From Laetiporus sulphureus 93-53 (Eukaryota > Basidiomycota > Agaricomycetes > Polyporales > Laetiporaceae): 64,000 nucleotides of DNA. Below the pieces are notes generated by a model. That model had not been told where the DNA came from, searched no databases, and saw only the letters and a program-made list of their open reading frames with translations. The translations under genes and the position numbers were made by a program. The stretch covers positions 80,440 to 144,439 of the forward strand of contig NW_024468527.1 of NCBI RefSeq assembly GCF_001632365.1, written 5' to 3'. Below, piece after piece: positions 23,754 to 35,229 of this stretch; within the stretch, counting starts at the first letter, position 1, and each line of letters starts with the position of its first letter.

Positions 23754-24827
23754 ATGGAGTCAGGGAACGCTTTGCCAAACGGTCCAACGTGCAAGCCACT
23801 AAAATACAGTACGTTGATTTCATATCGACTACTTGACGACTCTTTGAACAATCAGCCACAGAGGAAGTTCCTCGCGCGGTCTATGTGACACTAATGGCTA
23901 ATGACAACGATCCTCTGAAACATTATATGGACGACACACCGGTACGGCTCCTCTGATGATTGCGAAGCGGGAGAGGGCTCTAACGTTGATCACTCATCGG
24001 AACTTAGGATAGTCGTCGGTCTAATAATAGAGACCTAAGAACAAGAACTGCTCTCTACCTGATGTTCACAGATGCCGTGCGCAGGCACGAAGCTTGGGCG
24101 GTTGACGGGGGAGACTCTGTCATCATGTAGTACGTGTTCAACTCCGATATAGTGGAGCAGAATCAAACGGGGGCTCTGCACATTAGCACGTCAGCACCCG
24201 ATCTGCTGCCACGCTTTCGGAGAGTCATGAACAGCTTCGTCCGGAAGACCATTGACCACTTCCTCCGGCTGCTCAGGAAACCCATGCTCACGAGGCAACA
24301 GATAATGGTGCGTCATCATGCAGTTTCCGTACCCATGGACATGCTAACTCGCCTGAACACGACATAGCGAAGACAAAAGGTGGATCAGAAGGTCACCGTT
24401 GCCACGGAGGAGGCTATTGGCTCCAGAGCAAAAGAACTCTTCTATGTTAGCGGTCTGTCCACTCGCCCTGGGAAACAAAGGCGAGGATATGCATCCGCTT
24501 TGGTGAAACTAGTCACTTCGCTAGTAAGAGACCATACTCACCTTCGTTGGCAATGCTGTCTTACCACTGGACAGGCAGACGAACAGTGCCGAGGTGTTTG
24601 GTTGTACACCAATAAGAGAACAACTGGTTTCTATGCTCAATTCGGTTTCACTACCATCAAGTCCTTCGCTGTCGGAGAAGATGACCCGACCTGGACAGAA
24701 GTGCCGGTCGTAATGTGCATAGTGAGTCTAGCTGAAGTACTGCCTTGACAATGCCAATAATGCTCACACGTGTACCTTGCAGATGCTAAGGGAGCCTCAG
24801 ACGCCTCCGTCAGTCTATAAGGACTAG
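23754..24827 (+). CDS. GNAT-family N-acetyltransferase, copy 1 of a tandem array
   Basis: The likely ATG is 23754 (MESGNALPNGPTCKPLKY), at the same place as the ATG of copy 3. After an intron come KEVPRAVYVTLMANDNDPLK and HYMDDTP, then 'TALYLMFTDAVRRHEAW', then 'LLPRFRRVMNSF', and the acetyl-CoA region: 'LSTRPGKQRRGYASALVKLV' (the R/Q-x-x-G-x-G/A loop of GNAT motif A), 'GVWLYTNKRTTGFYAQFGF' and 'GEDDPTWTEVPVVMCI'. The last intron (donor GTGAGT) leads to MLREPQTPPSVYKD and stop at 24825-24827. Splice sites of the middle exons are weak (one donor reads GTAGTA and the frame otherwise meets TAG), so the copy may be functional or slightly damaged. Substrate unknown. About 60 percent of positions match copy 3 by eye. 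Confidence 0.6.
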
Positions 24828-25418
24828 ACGTGAGATGATGCGCTGTAATACCATTATCTATCTCCTCAATAAACGTGATCAGATTGTATCTCGAATGGAA
24901 CCAGATATTTCGTGCGAAATGACGTAGGCTACTCCTGCGATGAAAATTATTCGCTGTTACGGGCTGCTCAGAGCTAAAACCACTCAGCGACTTGAAGAGC
25001 GGACGGAGCGATCATCCCAACCCTTTCAATAAGAATCTCCGACCTGCGCTCGGCACGACGGTTTAATAACAGGTGGTCCTGTTATTGCTATGGCTCAATC
25101 CATGCACTCTGGCGAGGTGCGACTCATCATATATCCATATGAAGACCATCCTGAGCTTGTTTTCCGCATTCTTGATGAACGTGCTCATGAATTGGTCACG
25201 AATACGCTTAATCAGCAGTATCAACTAGGCGTCGCTGTCCTAGTACGCCTATTCCGATGAGTCAGAGCAGGTAGAGAGCCAGAGCCAGCAATGATTGATT
25301 TTGCTCGGTCACGACAGACTGCGGCATCGTTAAACGCTAGACGAAACTCATAAAAACCTCAAGCTGACATGAGAGCATGGAGCCTCAGGGTGAAGATCAC
25401 GCTGCCCTTTCAAGCACA
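24828..25418. other. Spacer within the GNAT array
   Basis: No supported gene. A 56-codon ORF at 25090-25260 (MAQSMHSGEVRLIIYPYEDH...) is open and moderately coding-like but matches nothing I know. It might be a leftover first exon of a GNAT copy. Confidence 0.35.
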
Positions 25419-25655
25419 ATGAAGCCCGAAGGCAAAGCTCCTTTCCACGGTCCAACACGAGTCGTTCGCCCTGGGAGAGCATGACCCGACATGGACAGAG
25501 GGCCCTGTCATATTGTGCATAATACGTTCTTGAGCAACACTGCTGCAATAAATTCACTGTAGATGAAAATACTCACATGTGAATCCTGCAGATACTGCGG
25601 GAACCTCGGACACCTGCGTCACCGTACACAAGGATGAGAAGTGAGCTGCGGCTGC
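25419..25655 (+). pseudogene. GNAT copy 2, internally deleted remnant
   Basis: The ATG at 25419 opens MKPEGKAPFHGPT, matching the first ~13 residues of copy 3 (MDHEGKALLHGPK). Immediately after it the sequence jumps to the far C-terminal block: 'FALGEHDPTWTEGPVILCI', in a different frame, then the last-intron region and 'ILREPRTPASPY'. The whole acetyl-CoA-binding core is missing. The last intron's donor, GTGAGT in copies 1 and 3, reads ATACGT here and is dead. The simplest reading is one internal deletion of about 0.8-1 kb after duplication. Confidence 0.65.
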
Positions 25656-26040
25656 TATACGATGGCATGATTTAGCTGAAATATCATCCTTCGATGTGGT
25701 CAGATCAACGCCTGTAACCTCTCTATGGCATACTTAAAACGTTCCTGTGCAGATCGGTGCCGTTATATGGTTTGTCATCAAGGGTCGCCAGCATGAGATC
25801 GCGTAGCGACTGGTAATTGAGATAGGCGACAATCGCCGCGCGTGTGATGGCAGCCCCGGACCGCCGTACTAGCACCTGTAGTATTACGAGTCAGAAGGGC
25901 CGCAGTCACTGATAACGTCCTGTTCCGGCATATGCTGCCGCGTAGACGAGGCTAGCGATATGGCCCATCAGAAGGGCCCAATTAATAGGCGGACGTGGGA
26001 GGGTGAACTTTGCGCTTTTCAAACCTCAGATTCAACTTGG
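25656..26040. other. Spacer between GNAT copies 2 and 3
   Basis: No gene seen. Contains the probable promoter of copy 3; nothing else can be supported. Confidence 0.4.
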
Positions 26041-27172
26041 ATGGATCACGAAGGAAAGGCTCTCTTGCACGGTCCCAAATGCAAGCCACTCGAGTACAGT
26101 AAGTTCGTCCGTCCACAGGTTCCCGTTGCATAGGTCCCATTTTTCTGAGTGTGATCGGCTACAGGGGAGATACCGTATGCAGTCCATGCATCGATGCTGG
26201 CCACAAAGGATGATCCGCTGGCTCACTATCTGGAGGACACCCCTGTGTGTAACTTTCCATCAGGATGGAAACAGAAGTTCGTTGACTTTAGTTTGCTGCT
26301 TGACTCTCCAAGGACGCGGGCCTGAATCGTGCACGGAAGTACAGGAGCAAGGTCGGATTGTACCTGACCACCGGAGACGGCGTGCGAAGGCACGAAGTCA
26401 TGACTGTTGGCGGTGGAGACAGCAATATCATATAGCGAGTATCCTGGACCCTGATTAGTACGTCCCTTGAAGCGAGAACTGAGAGAACCTGTGCACCAGT
26501 TCGCACGCGCGCGACCTAGTCCCGCGCCGCCGGAGACTCGTGAACGACGCGGTACAGCAGGTGATCCAGCGATTCTTACGTCTACTCAGAATCACGTATA
26601 CCAAGCAGCAGCTAGCCGTGGGTAGCCTGTTAAGCATTGAAACCCATGCTGACACTGGTGCGGTCTCGTAATTTGCAGCGACACCAGGAGTTCCGCGAGA
26701 AGTTCGAGCCTGCGGTCGAGGAGGCGATCGGGAAACGAGCAAATGAGCTCTTCGAGATCAATGGTCTTTCCACGCACCCGGAGAAACAAGGACGGGGATA
26801 TGCGTCGGCTTTGGTCGAGCACGTCACCATGCTGGTAGAGATAGCAGTGTCATCGAATAGACATCGAAACTCATAAAAGGTCTGGACAGGCGGACAAATA
26901 CTCGCGAGGCACCTGGCTGCTCACGAATGAGTATACAACCGGGTTCTATGCGAGACTCGGGTTCGCCACAGTGAAGTCGATCGTTCTCGGCGAGCACGAT
27001 CCGACGTGGACAGAGGGACCTGTCGTGGTGTGCATAGTGAGTCGGCAGCAAGCAAGGCAAGGATGGCACTCACTAAGCTGCTGCGCAGATGTTGCGGGAG
27101 CCTGAGGCACCGGCGTCAGTGTACAAGGACGAGAGAAGCGAGGTGCTGTCGTGTGATAGCGGCATTGTCTAA
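26041..27172 (+). pseudogene. GNAT-family N-acetyltransferase, copy 3, probably disrupted
   Basis: The ATG at 26041 gives MDHEGKALLHGPKCKPLEY, followed after a GTAAGT intron by 'PYAVHASMLATKDDPLAHYL' and, in the next exon, 'VGLYLTTGDGVRRHEV' and 'TVGGGDSNII'. A TAG (26433-26435) then ends the frame at a point where copy 1 needs a splice donor, and no GT lies before it. Beyond it the frame is open again: 'SSHARDLVPRRRRLVNDAV', an intron, then 'EEAIGKRANELFEINGLSTH', 'PEKQGRGYASALVEHV' (acetyl-CoA loop), 'TWLLTNEYTTGFYARLGF' and 'GEHDPTWTEGPVVVCI', intron, and a C-terminus ending at TAA 27170-27172. The core is better preserved than in copy 1, so an unrecognised intron rather than decay remains possible. 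Confidence 0.5.
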
Positions 27173-27374
27173 CGTTATACGCGCTAGACGCATCTGTGCT
27201 GGTGGTAGCGCAATGGGAGAGGTGATTTTCTCTGTACAGTACCAGCTGTCCGCTCAAATATGACACCCCCGATTTGATAACATGGCCTAGCCAAATAACA
27301 ACACCGTCCGTCCCAATGGCAACACCCACAAGTCCATTTCAGTCCGATCCATCACCCAAGCATCACACACCGCC

Positions 27375-29337
27375 TCACAACTCCCCCACATCTCGCCTCC
27401 TCCTACTGCTACCCATCGAGACCGGTGCCGCCTTCCACACGCGCACCTGATGCATCCCAATTACCACATCCGGGATCATCGTCGTGTATGTTCCGACGTC
27501 CTTGCCCCACACGCCGGAGCTGTCCTTCTGCCAGAGGTCATAGATCGCGTAAGTTCCATTCTGATATGAAGGGCCCTCGTCGATAAAGACGTCGGTGAAG
27601 CTGACGTTAGCCGTCTGCGTCTCTGGGGAGGTATTCAGCAGGGCGATCACATATGTGCTGCAGGTCGCCGTTTCAGTACTGAAGAAGATCTACAAGATTG
27701 GGAGGTGATACTCACTCGTTGACGAGGCTTCCAGACCAGAGCGAGAGGTCGCCGCCGGATGCGATGGGGATCTTCCACATGCGCTCGGCAGGCGAGCCAT
27801 TCGCATCTTGGTTGACGGCGATGATCGCGTCGTTTGTGATGATCTCCAGCGTTTCATTGGTCTATCTCGCGAATCAGCCACGATGCACAAGACGATGCCA
27901 GAGACAGTGCACCATGTTGGTGACATCATTCCCAAGAATGAGTGGGCTCTTGAGCACAGCCCACATGGAGAAATGTGTCACTGAATAAGACGAGATAATC
28001 GCATATAACAAGGCTACCATTATTGCCACAACATACCGTATTCGTCATATGTCATCCCGCCGTTCCCAACCTCGAGCATGTCAAGGTCGTTCCAATGATT
28101 CACTCCGGCCTTCTGGCCGACTGGCGCAGCAAAATCGATTATGCGCGTCATTGCGCAATCTTGTATGCACGGTCAACCGTCCGTGGTCAAAGAGTAAGTG
28201 AACGCAACCTACGGTATCCGGCAAGCTTGCAGTCGATCATCGACAGACACGGACAGCGCTCGTCGAAGCGATCGTAGTTCTATAAACCCAATACAGGAGT
28301 AAGCACGACTGGTTCAATTATGCTGGAATAAGCGCATACATCATAGATATCCCCTGAGATTCTCCAGCTGTTGGCAATGGTCTGACGTTGAAAAAATCCA
28401 TCAGTACTTTGGGTCCCACCTCCTGACTAGAACGCGCGCACTGGAGCAAAGTTCCATGGCCCATCCTCGCCCCAGTTGCACATGGAGTACAGGATCGGAC
28501 GCCCAGTAGCGTTGAGTGCGAATGACATGTTCGCATAGCGGTTGTACGAGAGGAGGGGGACTCCCGCTTGGCCTTCGTTATAGCAATTGTCGTACTCTGA
28601 GAGTAAAGAATGATGGTGTTCAAACTCGGCCTTCGCACATTGATTGTTCTGCGACACGTACTGAGGTAATCCGCACCCCATTCCGCGTACGCCTTTGCAT
28701 CGATCTCTTCATAGCCCAAAGACCCGAAATGTCCGCCGCAAGTGTACCTATATAAATTAAGAAGACGTTGAACGTTGAAACTTCTACGAGCTTTGTGCGC
28801 CTTCTGAGCACTCTTACTTTCCGGCACTGCTGTAGACACCGAACTACAAGCACTATAAACATCCATGCGTTGCCTTTTACAACGAAGATAAGCTTACCTT
28901 CAGGCCAAGTGAGTGTATCTGGTCGGCTAGCGCTTTCATTCCAGAAGGGAACTTGGCGGGATCAGCTACTGGCGCGCCTGTGGTAGCATTCCTTTCTGCC
29001 GCCTGCCAACCTGCATCATTGAGTCAACAGTCAGCCTAACTTCGCTTAGAGAGCCAACTCACAATCATCCATGACCACGTCTGGAGAAATTGCGGTCAAT
29101 AAGCGAATGAATGCTACAGCAATGCACATCCTGCGTACATTCGTAGCCATACTTTGGCAAATCATACTTGACAAACGCCTGCGCGGCGCTTAGGATGGTG
29201 TCCTCGCTGATGTCGCAGCCATAGTAATTCCAGGTGTCCCAACCCATCTGCGGCGTGAGAGCGAGTCCATTATCGTGAGCCAGGACAGCAGCAGCTGCCC
29301 AAGCGAGGTAACCGGCGCGGAACAGAGTGGACAGCAT
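27375..29337 (-). CDS. Secreted alpha-galactosidase, glycoside hydrolase family 27
   Basis: Minus strand; ATG 29337, stop 27375; about seven or more short introns. A signal peptide (MLSTLFRAGYLAWAAAAVLA) precedes NGLALTPQMGWDTWNYYGCD, the hallmark GH27 N-terminus. Next come YGYEYVVMDDCWQAAERN, 'FPSGMKALADQIHSLGLK', 'YTCGGHFGSLGYEEIDAKAY', and the nucleophile motif YLKYDNCYNEG (Asp in KYDNC), formed by splicing across an intron. 'RPILYSMCNWGEDGPWNF' follows, and the C-terminal beta-sandwich ends with 'IGMHQVRVWK' and an Arg-rich tail. The enzyme removes terminal alpha-1,6-galactose from raffinose-type sugars and galactomannan outside the cell, as expected of a plant-matter degrader. An upstream in-frame ATG at 29376 would add 13 residues and spoil the signal peptide. 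Confidence 0.92.
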
Positions 29338-29921
29338 GGTCCTCAATGCGGGGTCCCCTGCACTGGTATGCAGCACTGTGAGTCTTTATGAAGGTACCGA
29401 TGGGTCGATTGTTGTCAGATGGATGAATTGCTGAGCTCTTATTTTCGTGCATGCTGCGAGAACACTGCTGAGCATTCTTCGATGCCGGTCAGATGACGTT
29501 CGAAGGTGACGGCGAGAGAATAGTGCGGCTGGACTTGTCGTCACACTCAAGGAGTCGCAATTCAGCCTGAATGCATCTTGACCACCTCGCGGGCCGTCGA
29601 ACGTCTTGTGATGCTGGCGAAGCCATGCAAAGGAACGTGAGGTGGGAAGAGCGCGCCTTCGCGGTCACGGCGAGGTCGGTGAGGAGAGAATCGCATCAGT
29701 CGCGTCTGTGGCTGCCCCCAGCTGCCCCCGCCATCTCTTGCTGCCCCATCTTCGCCCTTTCTATCCTGATGGGCAGTACTTGTAATGCCAATCCCCTTTC
29801 CATGCTCGTCGCAGGCCGGCGGTTCATTTCCTAATCACATATTGTCTCCTATCGATCAGCTGCTTGTTCCAGCCTTCCAGGGCCCCTATAGAGTGGCTTT
29901 CTTCGAGCTTCCATCATTCTC
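29338..29921. other. Divergent promoter region, alpha-galactosidase and MYND gene
   Basis: 584 bp between two divergent start codons. Near 29707-29745 the plus strand carries a repeated GCTGCCCCC element (three imperfect copies). Nothing else is supported. Confidence 0.45.
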
Positions 29922-30962
29922 ATGACAGCCCTGACAATCCCTGACGATTTCGTGGTCGACCTGCACGACCTCGCCGCCATTATTCTTGACTGCCATGCGC
30001 GCACCGAAGACAGGTTCACAGACACCCAGCTCGTAGAAGTCAACAATGGCAACAGGCCGCTCGAGACTCTCCCCGACCACATCCTCCCTCCCGAGTGGCA
30101 CATCCTCTTCGAAAACCAGCGCCGTGTCGCATACATCCTGCGCAAGAATCCCCAACTCAGCACGCCTGTCACCCTAAACAACTTCGCGCATCCCGAACAA
30201 TGCGTCCTCCCCGGCAGCCCGCGGGGCAAGCAGCGGCGCGAGCTGCTCGAAACCGCATACTGGCGCTGCAAAGACTTCGACGCGGGCTATCTCCTCACCT
30301 ACGTCGCACAGAGGGTCTTTGAACGCCTCCCGCCCACTGCTCGCCTCCGCGCGCGCACGGCTACAGGGTACGAGATGACCTGCGCGCCCGATGAAGTATT
30401 GATCGCCGAGGTCGAGGTGCTCCCGCACACGGCGTGCGTCATGGCTGTCTATGAGCCGCGCCCCGAGCTCGGCCTCGCCAGTATCGGCATGGAGCAGCAC
30501 CTCTCCGGGTTCGATGGCCCCATTCCCTGGGTGTACCTCGCCATCGGTGTTCCGCAGTCGACGTACCTGACCAGGGACACGCGCGTCTTTCTCGACCTTG
30601 CGCTCCCCCAGATCGGTGGGCGCGGCTCGGGCCATGAGCCTTTCGCGCTGGAGCGCGGGTTCGATTATCACAACAGGGTGCTACACAAGTTCGCGGATGA
30701 ATACGGGGAAGTTGTGCTGTCGAGCAAGCTAAGGCTCTCGCTGGCACCGCCTGCGTACCGGACGCGCGGAGACATGCTGATTGACATGGTGGTGGAGCGG
30801 CTGGCTAAGATCGCGGCGGGGCAGGACAACTTCTGCCGCTACTGCGGGAAGGACGGGATCAATACGCAGTGCTCAGTATGCAAGGAAGCATACTTTTGTG
30901 CGGACTGCCGTGTCCCTGGTTGGAAGTACCACAAGGTTTGGTGTGTCCCTGTCGCCAAATAA
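29922..30962 (+). CDS. MYND-type zinc finger protein, intronless
   Basis: One open frame of 346 aa, unusual here because its neighbours are intron-rich. Residues 1-300 form an acidic/hydrophobic region with no known domain (for example 'ILRKNPQLSTPVTLNNFAHP' and 'DEVLIAEVEVLPHTACVMAV'). The C-terminal 40 residues are a MYND finger: FCRYCGKDG, QCSVCKEAYFCADC and YHKVWC give the C-X2-C, C-X2-C, C-X2-C, H-X3-C zinc ligands. MYND fingers bind proline-rich partners. MYND-at-the-C-terminus proteins are abundant in agaricomycetes and mostly uncharacterised. High GC in third positions supports the frame. Confidence 0.88.
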   Translation: MTALTIPDDFVVDLHDLAAIILDCHARTEDRFTDTQLVEVNNGNRPLETLPDHILPPEWHILFENQRRVAYILRKNPQLSTPVTLNNFAHPEQCVLPGSPRGKQRRELLETAYWRCKDFDAGYLLTYVAQRVFERLPPTARLRARTATGYEMTCAPDEVLIAEVEVLPHTACVMAVYEPRPELGLASIGMEQHLSGFDGPIPWVYLAIGVPQSTYLTRDTRVFLDLALPQIGGRGSGHEPFALERGFDYHNRVLHKFADEYGEVVLSSKLRLSLAPPAYRTRGDMLIDMVVERLAKIAAGQDNFCRYCGKDGINTQCSVCKEAYFCADCRVPGWKYHKVWCVPVAK

Positions 30963-31256
30963 GCACGGTGGCTCGGAAGGCGTCATAACGATGCAGGTGA
31001 GTATTCCCATTCTTCAGGGCAAACGTAGATCTCAATGCATGCTCTGAAATGATGGCACAGGCCTGACTTACTGAATTCTCCATCTAATGCAATATTTCGC
31101 AACGTCCGCACCTAGCGAATTGAAGCGTCCAGTTGTATCTGTAGGACGGCTCATTGTATCATTATATTAACCTTGCCAGAACAATTATGTCCGTGCTCGT
31201 ATACGATGTGACTACACTATATTACAATGACTAGTCTAGGCAACAACCCCCCTATT

Positions 31257-32550
31257 TTACGAGCTATTCTTGAGTTTGAGTCCCGGCAAGCTGAACATCT
31301 GGTTCACAACCCTCCCCTTTACTGGGTATATGCGTGTATCAAGCGAGCGACATACCTCAAATATTATCTCGGACGGCACGCCCCATCCGCGTACACCTTC
31401 CAGTCGGTTCTGCATCTGCGTGCCTAGCATCACGCCGATGACAGCCCCGCTCTCTTCGTCTATGATCGGCCCGCCGCTGGAGCCCGGTAATGGCGGCGGG
31501 TCGAAGAGTAAATGGGACAGTGCATCGTACGTCCCCGGCTTGGAGGAAATGAAGTCAGCAGAAGCACTGGCCCGATAGCAGTACAGCACATACCTTCGCC
31601 TCCCGCCCAGCAAGGTCCCGGTAGCCAACAATCGACCCACGTACCCACTTGCTCCACGTCCCTCCGATCCACGGTCGCCAGCCCTCCTCGTCCTGTGCGG
31701 GGAGCGTGTCGCGGACAAAGTGCGCGCGCACGGGGGTGCCTGCGTGCGCGGGGTACAGTGAGACAGGGAGCGTGCGCAGCGGCGCTGTAGCAGAATCGGT
31801 GGAGAGCAGGAGCATGTCGGAGCGCTGCACGGAGGAGAGGATGGACGACACGGGCGTGAAGGTTGGGGAAGAGGATGGGCCGGTGATCACGAAGGAACCT
31901 GAGTACGCGAGGGTGGGAGAGGAGGACGGGGCGTGGAGGAGGGGGCTGTGGCGGATCTGCAGAAAAATTCAGAGACCATGAGCGCAGACGATTCTCATTA
32001 GAATACTCACCTGCTCTAGCGTGTGCGCACATGTCACAAAGACGGACTGCCCGTCGGGCATACCGGGTGCTGCGAGTGCAAAGCCTGAGCAATACGTAAC
32101 CTTGTGCTCCTCGCCCTGCTGCACCGCATGCACAATCATCGCGACCGAATCCTGCACGTCCGTCCCCTCCGTGTCCGCCACATCAAACGTGACCCGCCTG
32201 TCCTCCCCGGGACGCGACTCGTACGGCAACGAGCTCTTCAGCACATGCCCGCTGCGGTCGACGTACTGCTCGATCAGACGCGGTAGTGACACCAGGCTAC
32301 CTGCGCTAGCGCGTTGACGCAGCTCGGAGAGGACGTGTGCATCGAAACCGGCGGGGAGGTCTGCAGAGGGTGTCGCAGTGGACGCGCCGGAGGACGGGGG
32401 CGTCGGCGGGGAGGGTGGCTCGCCGACGAAGGTGGTCGTGCCGACGACGGCGTAGCGTCGATTTGTATTAGTGCGTCCGGTATATGCTCGCAGGAGAGGG
32501 CTCTGAGTGAGCTTGAAGTGGGAGCGGAGCGAGGTTGACCGCAGGACCAT
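31257..32550 (-). CDS. Trypsin-fold serine protease, probably mitochondrial
   Basis: Minus strand; ATG 32550, stop 31257; at least three introns. The N-terminus MVLRSTSLRSHFKLTQSPLL is Arg/Ser/Leu-rich without acidic residues, like a mitochondrial presequence. The catalytic triad can be read: His in 'SVFVTCAHTLEQ' (end of exon 1), Asp in 'QRSDMLLLSTDSA', Ser in 'LPGSSGGPIIDEESGAVIGV'. After the Ser exon come 'GVRGWGVPSEIIFE' and a short end 'FSLPGLKLKNSS'. No PDZ domain follows, so it is not a standard HtrA. Proteins of this type are found in basidiomycetes as trypsin-like peptidases of unknown substrate. It lies 187 bp downstream of the BCAT gene on the same strand. Confidence 0.82.
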
Positions 32551-32737
32551 GTTGGCTCAAGAAGGTCGGTGCTTGCGAGCAGCTTGCCACTTTCGACGCT
32601 CAATGGGCGATGATGTCATTCGGCGATACTCTATTCAACGCGGGCAATTTGTGACGAAGTATATAATCCGATGCTATAAAATGTGCTAAATATCGCAGTT
32701 GACCACACTGACCACACCTCCAGCTCACTGCCGCTTC

Positions 32738-34527
32738 CTAAGCATCAATCACCACAACGCTCCAGGGATGCTCAACCTTGCCCGTCTGGATATCGACCAA
32801 CCGCTGCCAGATCGGACGCGACACCGGGCCCATGCCATCCGAGCCTGTCGGGATGTGGATGTCCTCTCCAACGTACCCGATCCTCTCCACCGGGCTGATC
32901 ACCGCCGCCGTGCCTGCGAACCGTCAGCGAGACCACAAGTGAGGATTCACCGAAACACCTACCTGTGCCGAAGAACTCTACGAGGTGGCCCTTTTGCGCG
33001 GCTTCCTTGACTTCCTCCATGGTGATCGGGCGCTCGGAGACGGAGAGCTTGTGTGGGAGCCCGGGGATCTTCGCCTTGCCTGAGATGTGGTCCAGCGCGA
33101 GATTGAGCACGGAGTCCCGCGTGACGCCCGGGAGGATCATGCCATCGAGAGGAGGTGTTGCGAGCTCAACGACTGACGAATGCAAGCGACCGTGCATGAG
33201 CTGGATGAGAGCCTGGTGAAACACGGAATTGCGCACCTCCGTCGGCGCGCTTGAACACCGCAAACGCGTTCATGGTGCCAACCTAGACTGCAGGGTGAGT
33301 ACAGATAGCTAGCTTTCGAGTGCAGGACGCACTTCTGTGATGTAGTGCTCGGGTCCGTGTAGCCAGAGGTTCTGAACGTAGCCCTTCTTCGCTGCCTCCT
33401 TCTGTGCAAACAAGGCCGGCGCATAATTCGCTCCGAGCTTGTATGCACCAATACCTTAGGCACTGTGAGATCTCCATTATTACGCGCGGAAGGTTTACAA
33501 ATTCCATACCTCCAGGAGAAGCACGTGTGTACTCCGTCGTTCCGTAGAGCGCTACGGGCTTGAAGCCATTCGGATAATATGGACCGACAGGACTGCAGAT
33601 GACGAAGAGTATCGCCTCGCTGGGAGGAGCGATTCCGATCGCCGGCTGCGAGCCGACTTCCGGGCTGTCAGTATATTTAGACGTTACTCAAGCAGATCAG
33701 CTCACTTAATGTCGGCCGAATGTACAGGCTGTATCCAGGTCTATCTGGTATCCAGTCCTTGTCTAACCGGACGAGCCGCTTGATGAGCTCGATCACGGCC
33801 TCGCCATTGAAGGTCTGTCGGAGTCACAGTATCACAATGAGCTTGACTACTTCTCAGAAGAAGATTGGCATGCTAGGAAAATTACGCACGCACCGGGAGG
33901 GCGATACGTTGCGCGCTAGTGTTCATGCGCTTCATGTTCATGTCCGGGCGGAAGAGAGTGACTCGTCCCTTGCTATCTCGGTAGGCCTTGAGACCCTCGA
34001 AGAGACATAGTGCGTAGTGAAAGACTGTTGCGCTGGGCTCGAGGGAGATGGGGCGGTCTGAGTTACATGGGCAGCTTTGGGTGAGTAAGAAGACCACGAT
34101 CGTTGCAGGATGTAAGACGCACAAGGATGGATTTGAGGGGCACCCCAACCAGTGACAGCCGTCCATGGCACAGTGAGCATGTGGTCGGTCTATCCAGAAC
34201 CAGCCGTGGCCAGTCAAGATGACAGTAGACTATGCATGACGGGTGCTTCTTACGAAAACCTTGCCGAACGACAGGGTCGCCGGATCAGGGCGCGACTTTG
34301 GGTCGCCGGTAACTTCTACGAGGGCGCGAGAGACCTGTTGTTCGCGTCGGGAATACTGAACACGGTTAGCATGCGGAGAGGCGTACCTCAATATCAGACG
34401 CAGAAGCAGTGGAGCTATACCGCGCTTGATGCAGTTGTGCATGACTAGTGGCGGAAAGAGGAGGGGAGCATCGTTTCAGAGCGCCGCTGGGAGCGCGTTG
34501 GGTAGAAAGTCGTAATGAGGCCAACAT
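32738..34527 (-). CDS. Mitochondrial branched-chain amino acid aminotransferase
   Basis: Minus strand. ATG 34527; exon 1 (34387-34527) encodes a presequence MLASLRLSTQRAPSGALKRC ending SSTASASDIE. A 52-nt intron joins it to exon 2 from 34334, 'LVEVTGDPKSRPDPATLSF', then GKVFTDHMLTVPW. Family blocks follow in order: 'FHYALCLFEGLKAYRDSKG', 'FRPDMNMKRMNTSAQRIALP', 'RLVRLDKDWIPDRPGYSLYI', 'GPYYPNGFKPVALYGTTEYT', 'GGIGAYKLGANYAPALFAQK' (PLP lysine in AYKLGANY), 'HYITEVGTMNAFAVF', and 'LATPPLDGMILPGVTRDSVL'. The end reads IWQRLVDIQTGKVEHPWSVV and stops at 32738. The enzyme exchanges amino groups between Leu/Ile/Val and 2-oxoglutarate. Choosing 34527 rather than the internal ATG at 34442 gives the presequence and a consistent splice phase. 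Confidence 0.92.
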
Positions 34528-35229
34528 GCTCGATGGTAGAGACAGTACAAGACCGTGCAGAGGCAGCAGCTGGCACTGAATAAGCCCTCGAGACCTGAGT
34601 CAGTGCCATCAACCCGACGCGCTCTTCCCCTGCATCGGCAATGGCCGAGATCGTCTTGATCACTGACCCCTGCAGCGACGTGTCTTCTTGGCAGGCGATG
34701 CTTCAGACATTCTTCGCCGTCGTCAGTGCGCGCGCAAGCGATGTCCGTCGCCCGCGCACCGAACGCAGGTAGAGTCTTCGAGGTGATTGACTTCGGTTGT
34801 CTGACACGAGCGCTCACGATCACGTGCACCGACGTCCGCGTCGCGTCACAGAATGGTCACGTCCAGTGACGCATTGCCTGTGGTTCCACTGCTCGCCGAA
34901 ACCCTCTTGCCGCGTACAACGCTCGCACAGTCAGCGTACTGCGTGCTCTCATGCAGTCGTGTCAGCGTGGCGCTATCGCAGGTGTCCGTGGGAGCACTCG
35001 GCCGATGCTGGCGTCCACGGTGAGAATAGGCGAGCAATTGCAAGGGATTGGGGAGTTAATTTCTGGCGAATCGTCTCACGATCACAGGCGTGGGCCCGTC
35101 GGACCGGCGTGACAAAGACGTCAGATGCATGCCGAGTTATATCTCATCGACATCACCTACCGCTCTCCAGCTTCTTCGTCTCCTACCACGACGTCCTCCG
35201 CCCGTCGCCTCGCCGCTATCCTCTCACAC
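34528..35229. other. Divergent promoter region, BCAT and 6PGDH
   Basis: 702 bp between divergent start codons. Open frames on both strands are short and lack domains. Confidence 0.5.

Noticed and set aside
34230..34442. ATG at 34442 as BCAT start
   Set aside because: The frame from 34442 must cross the same intron region out of phase with the conserved exon; starting at 34527 yields a good presequence and correct phase.
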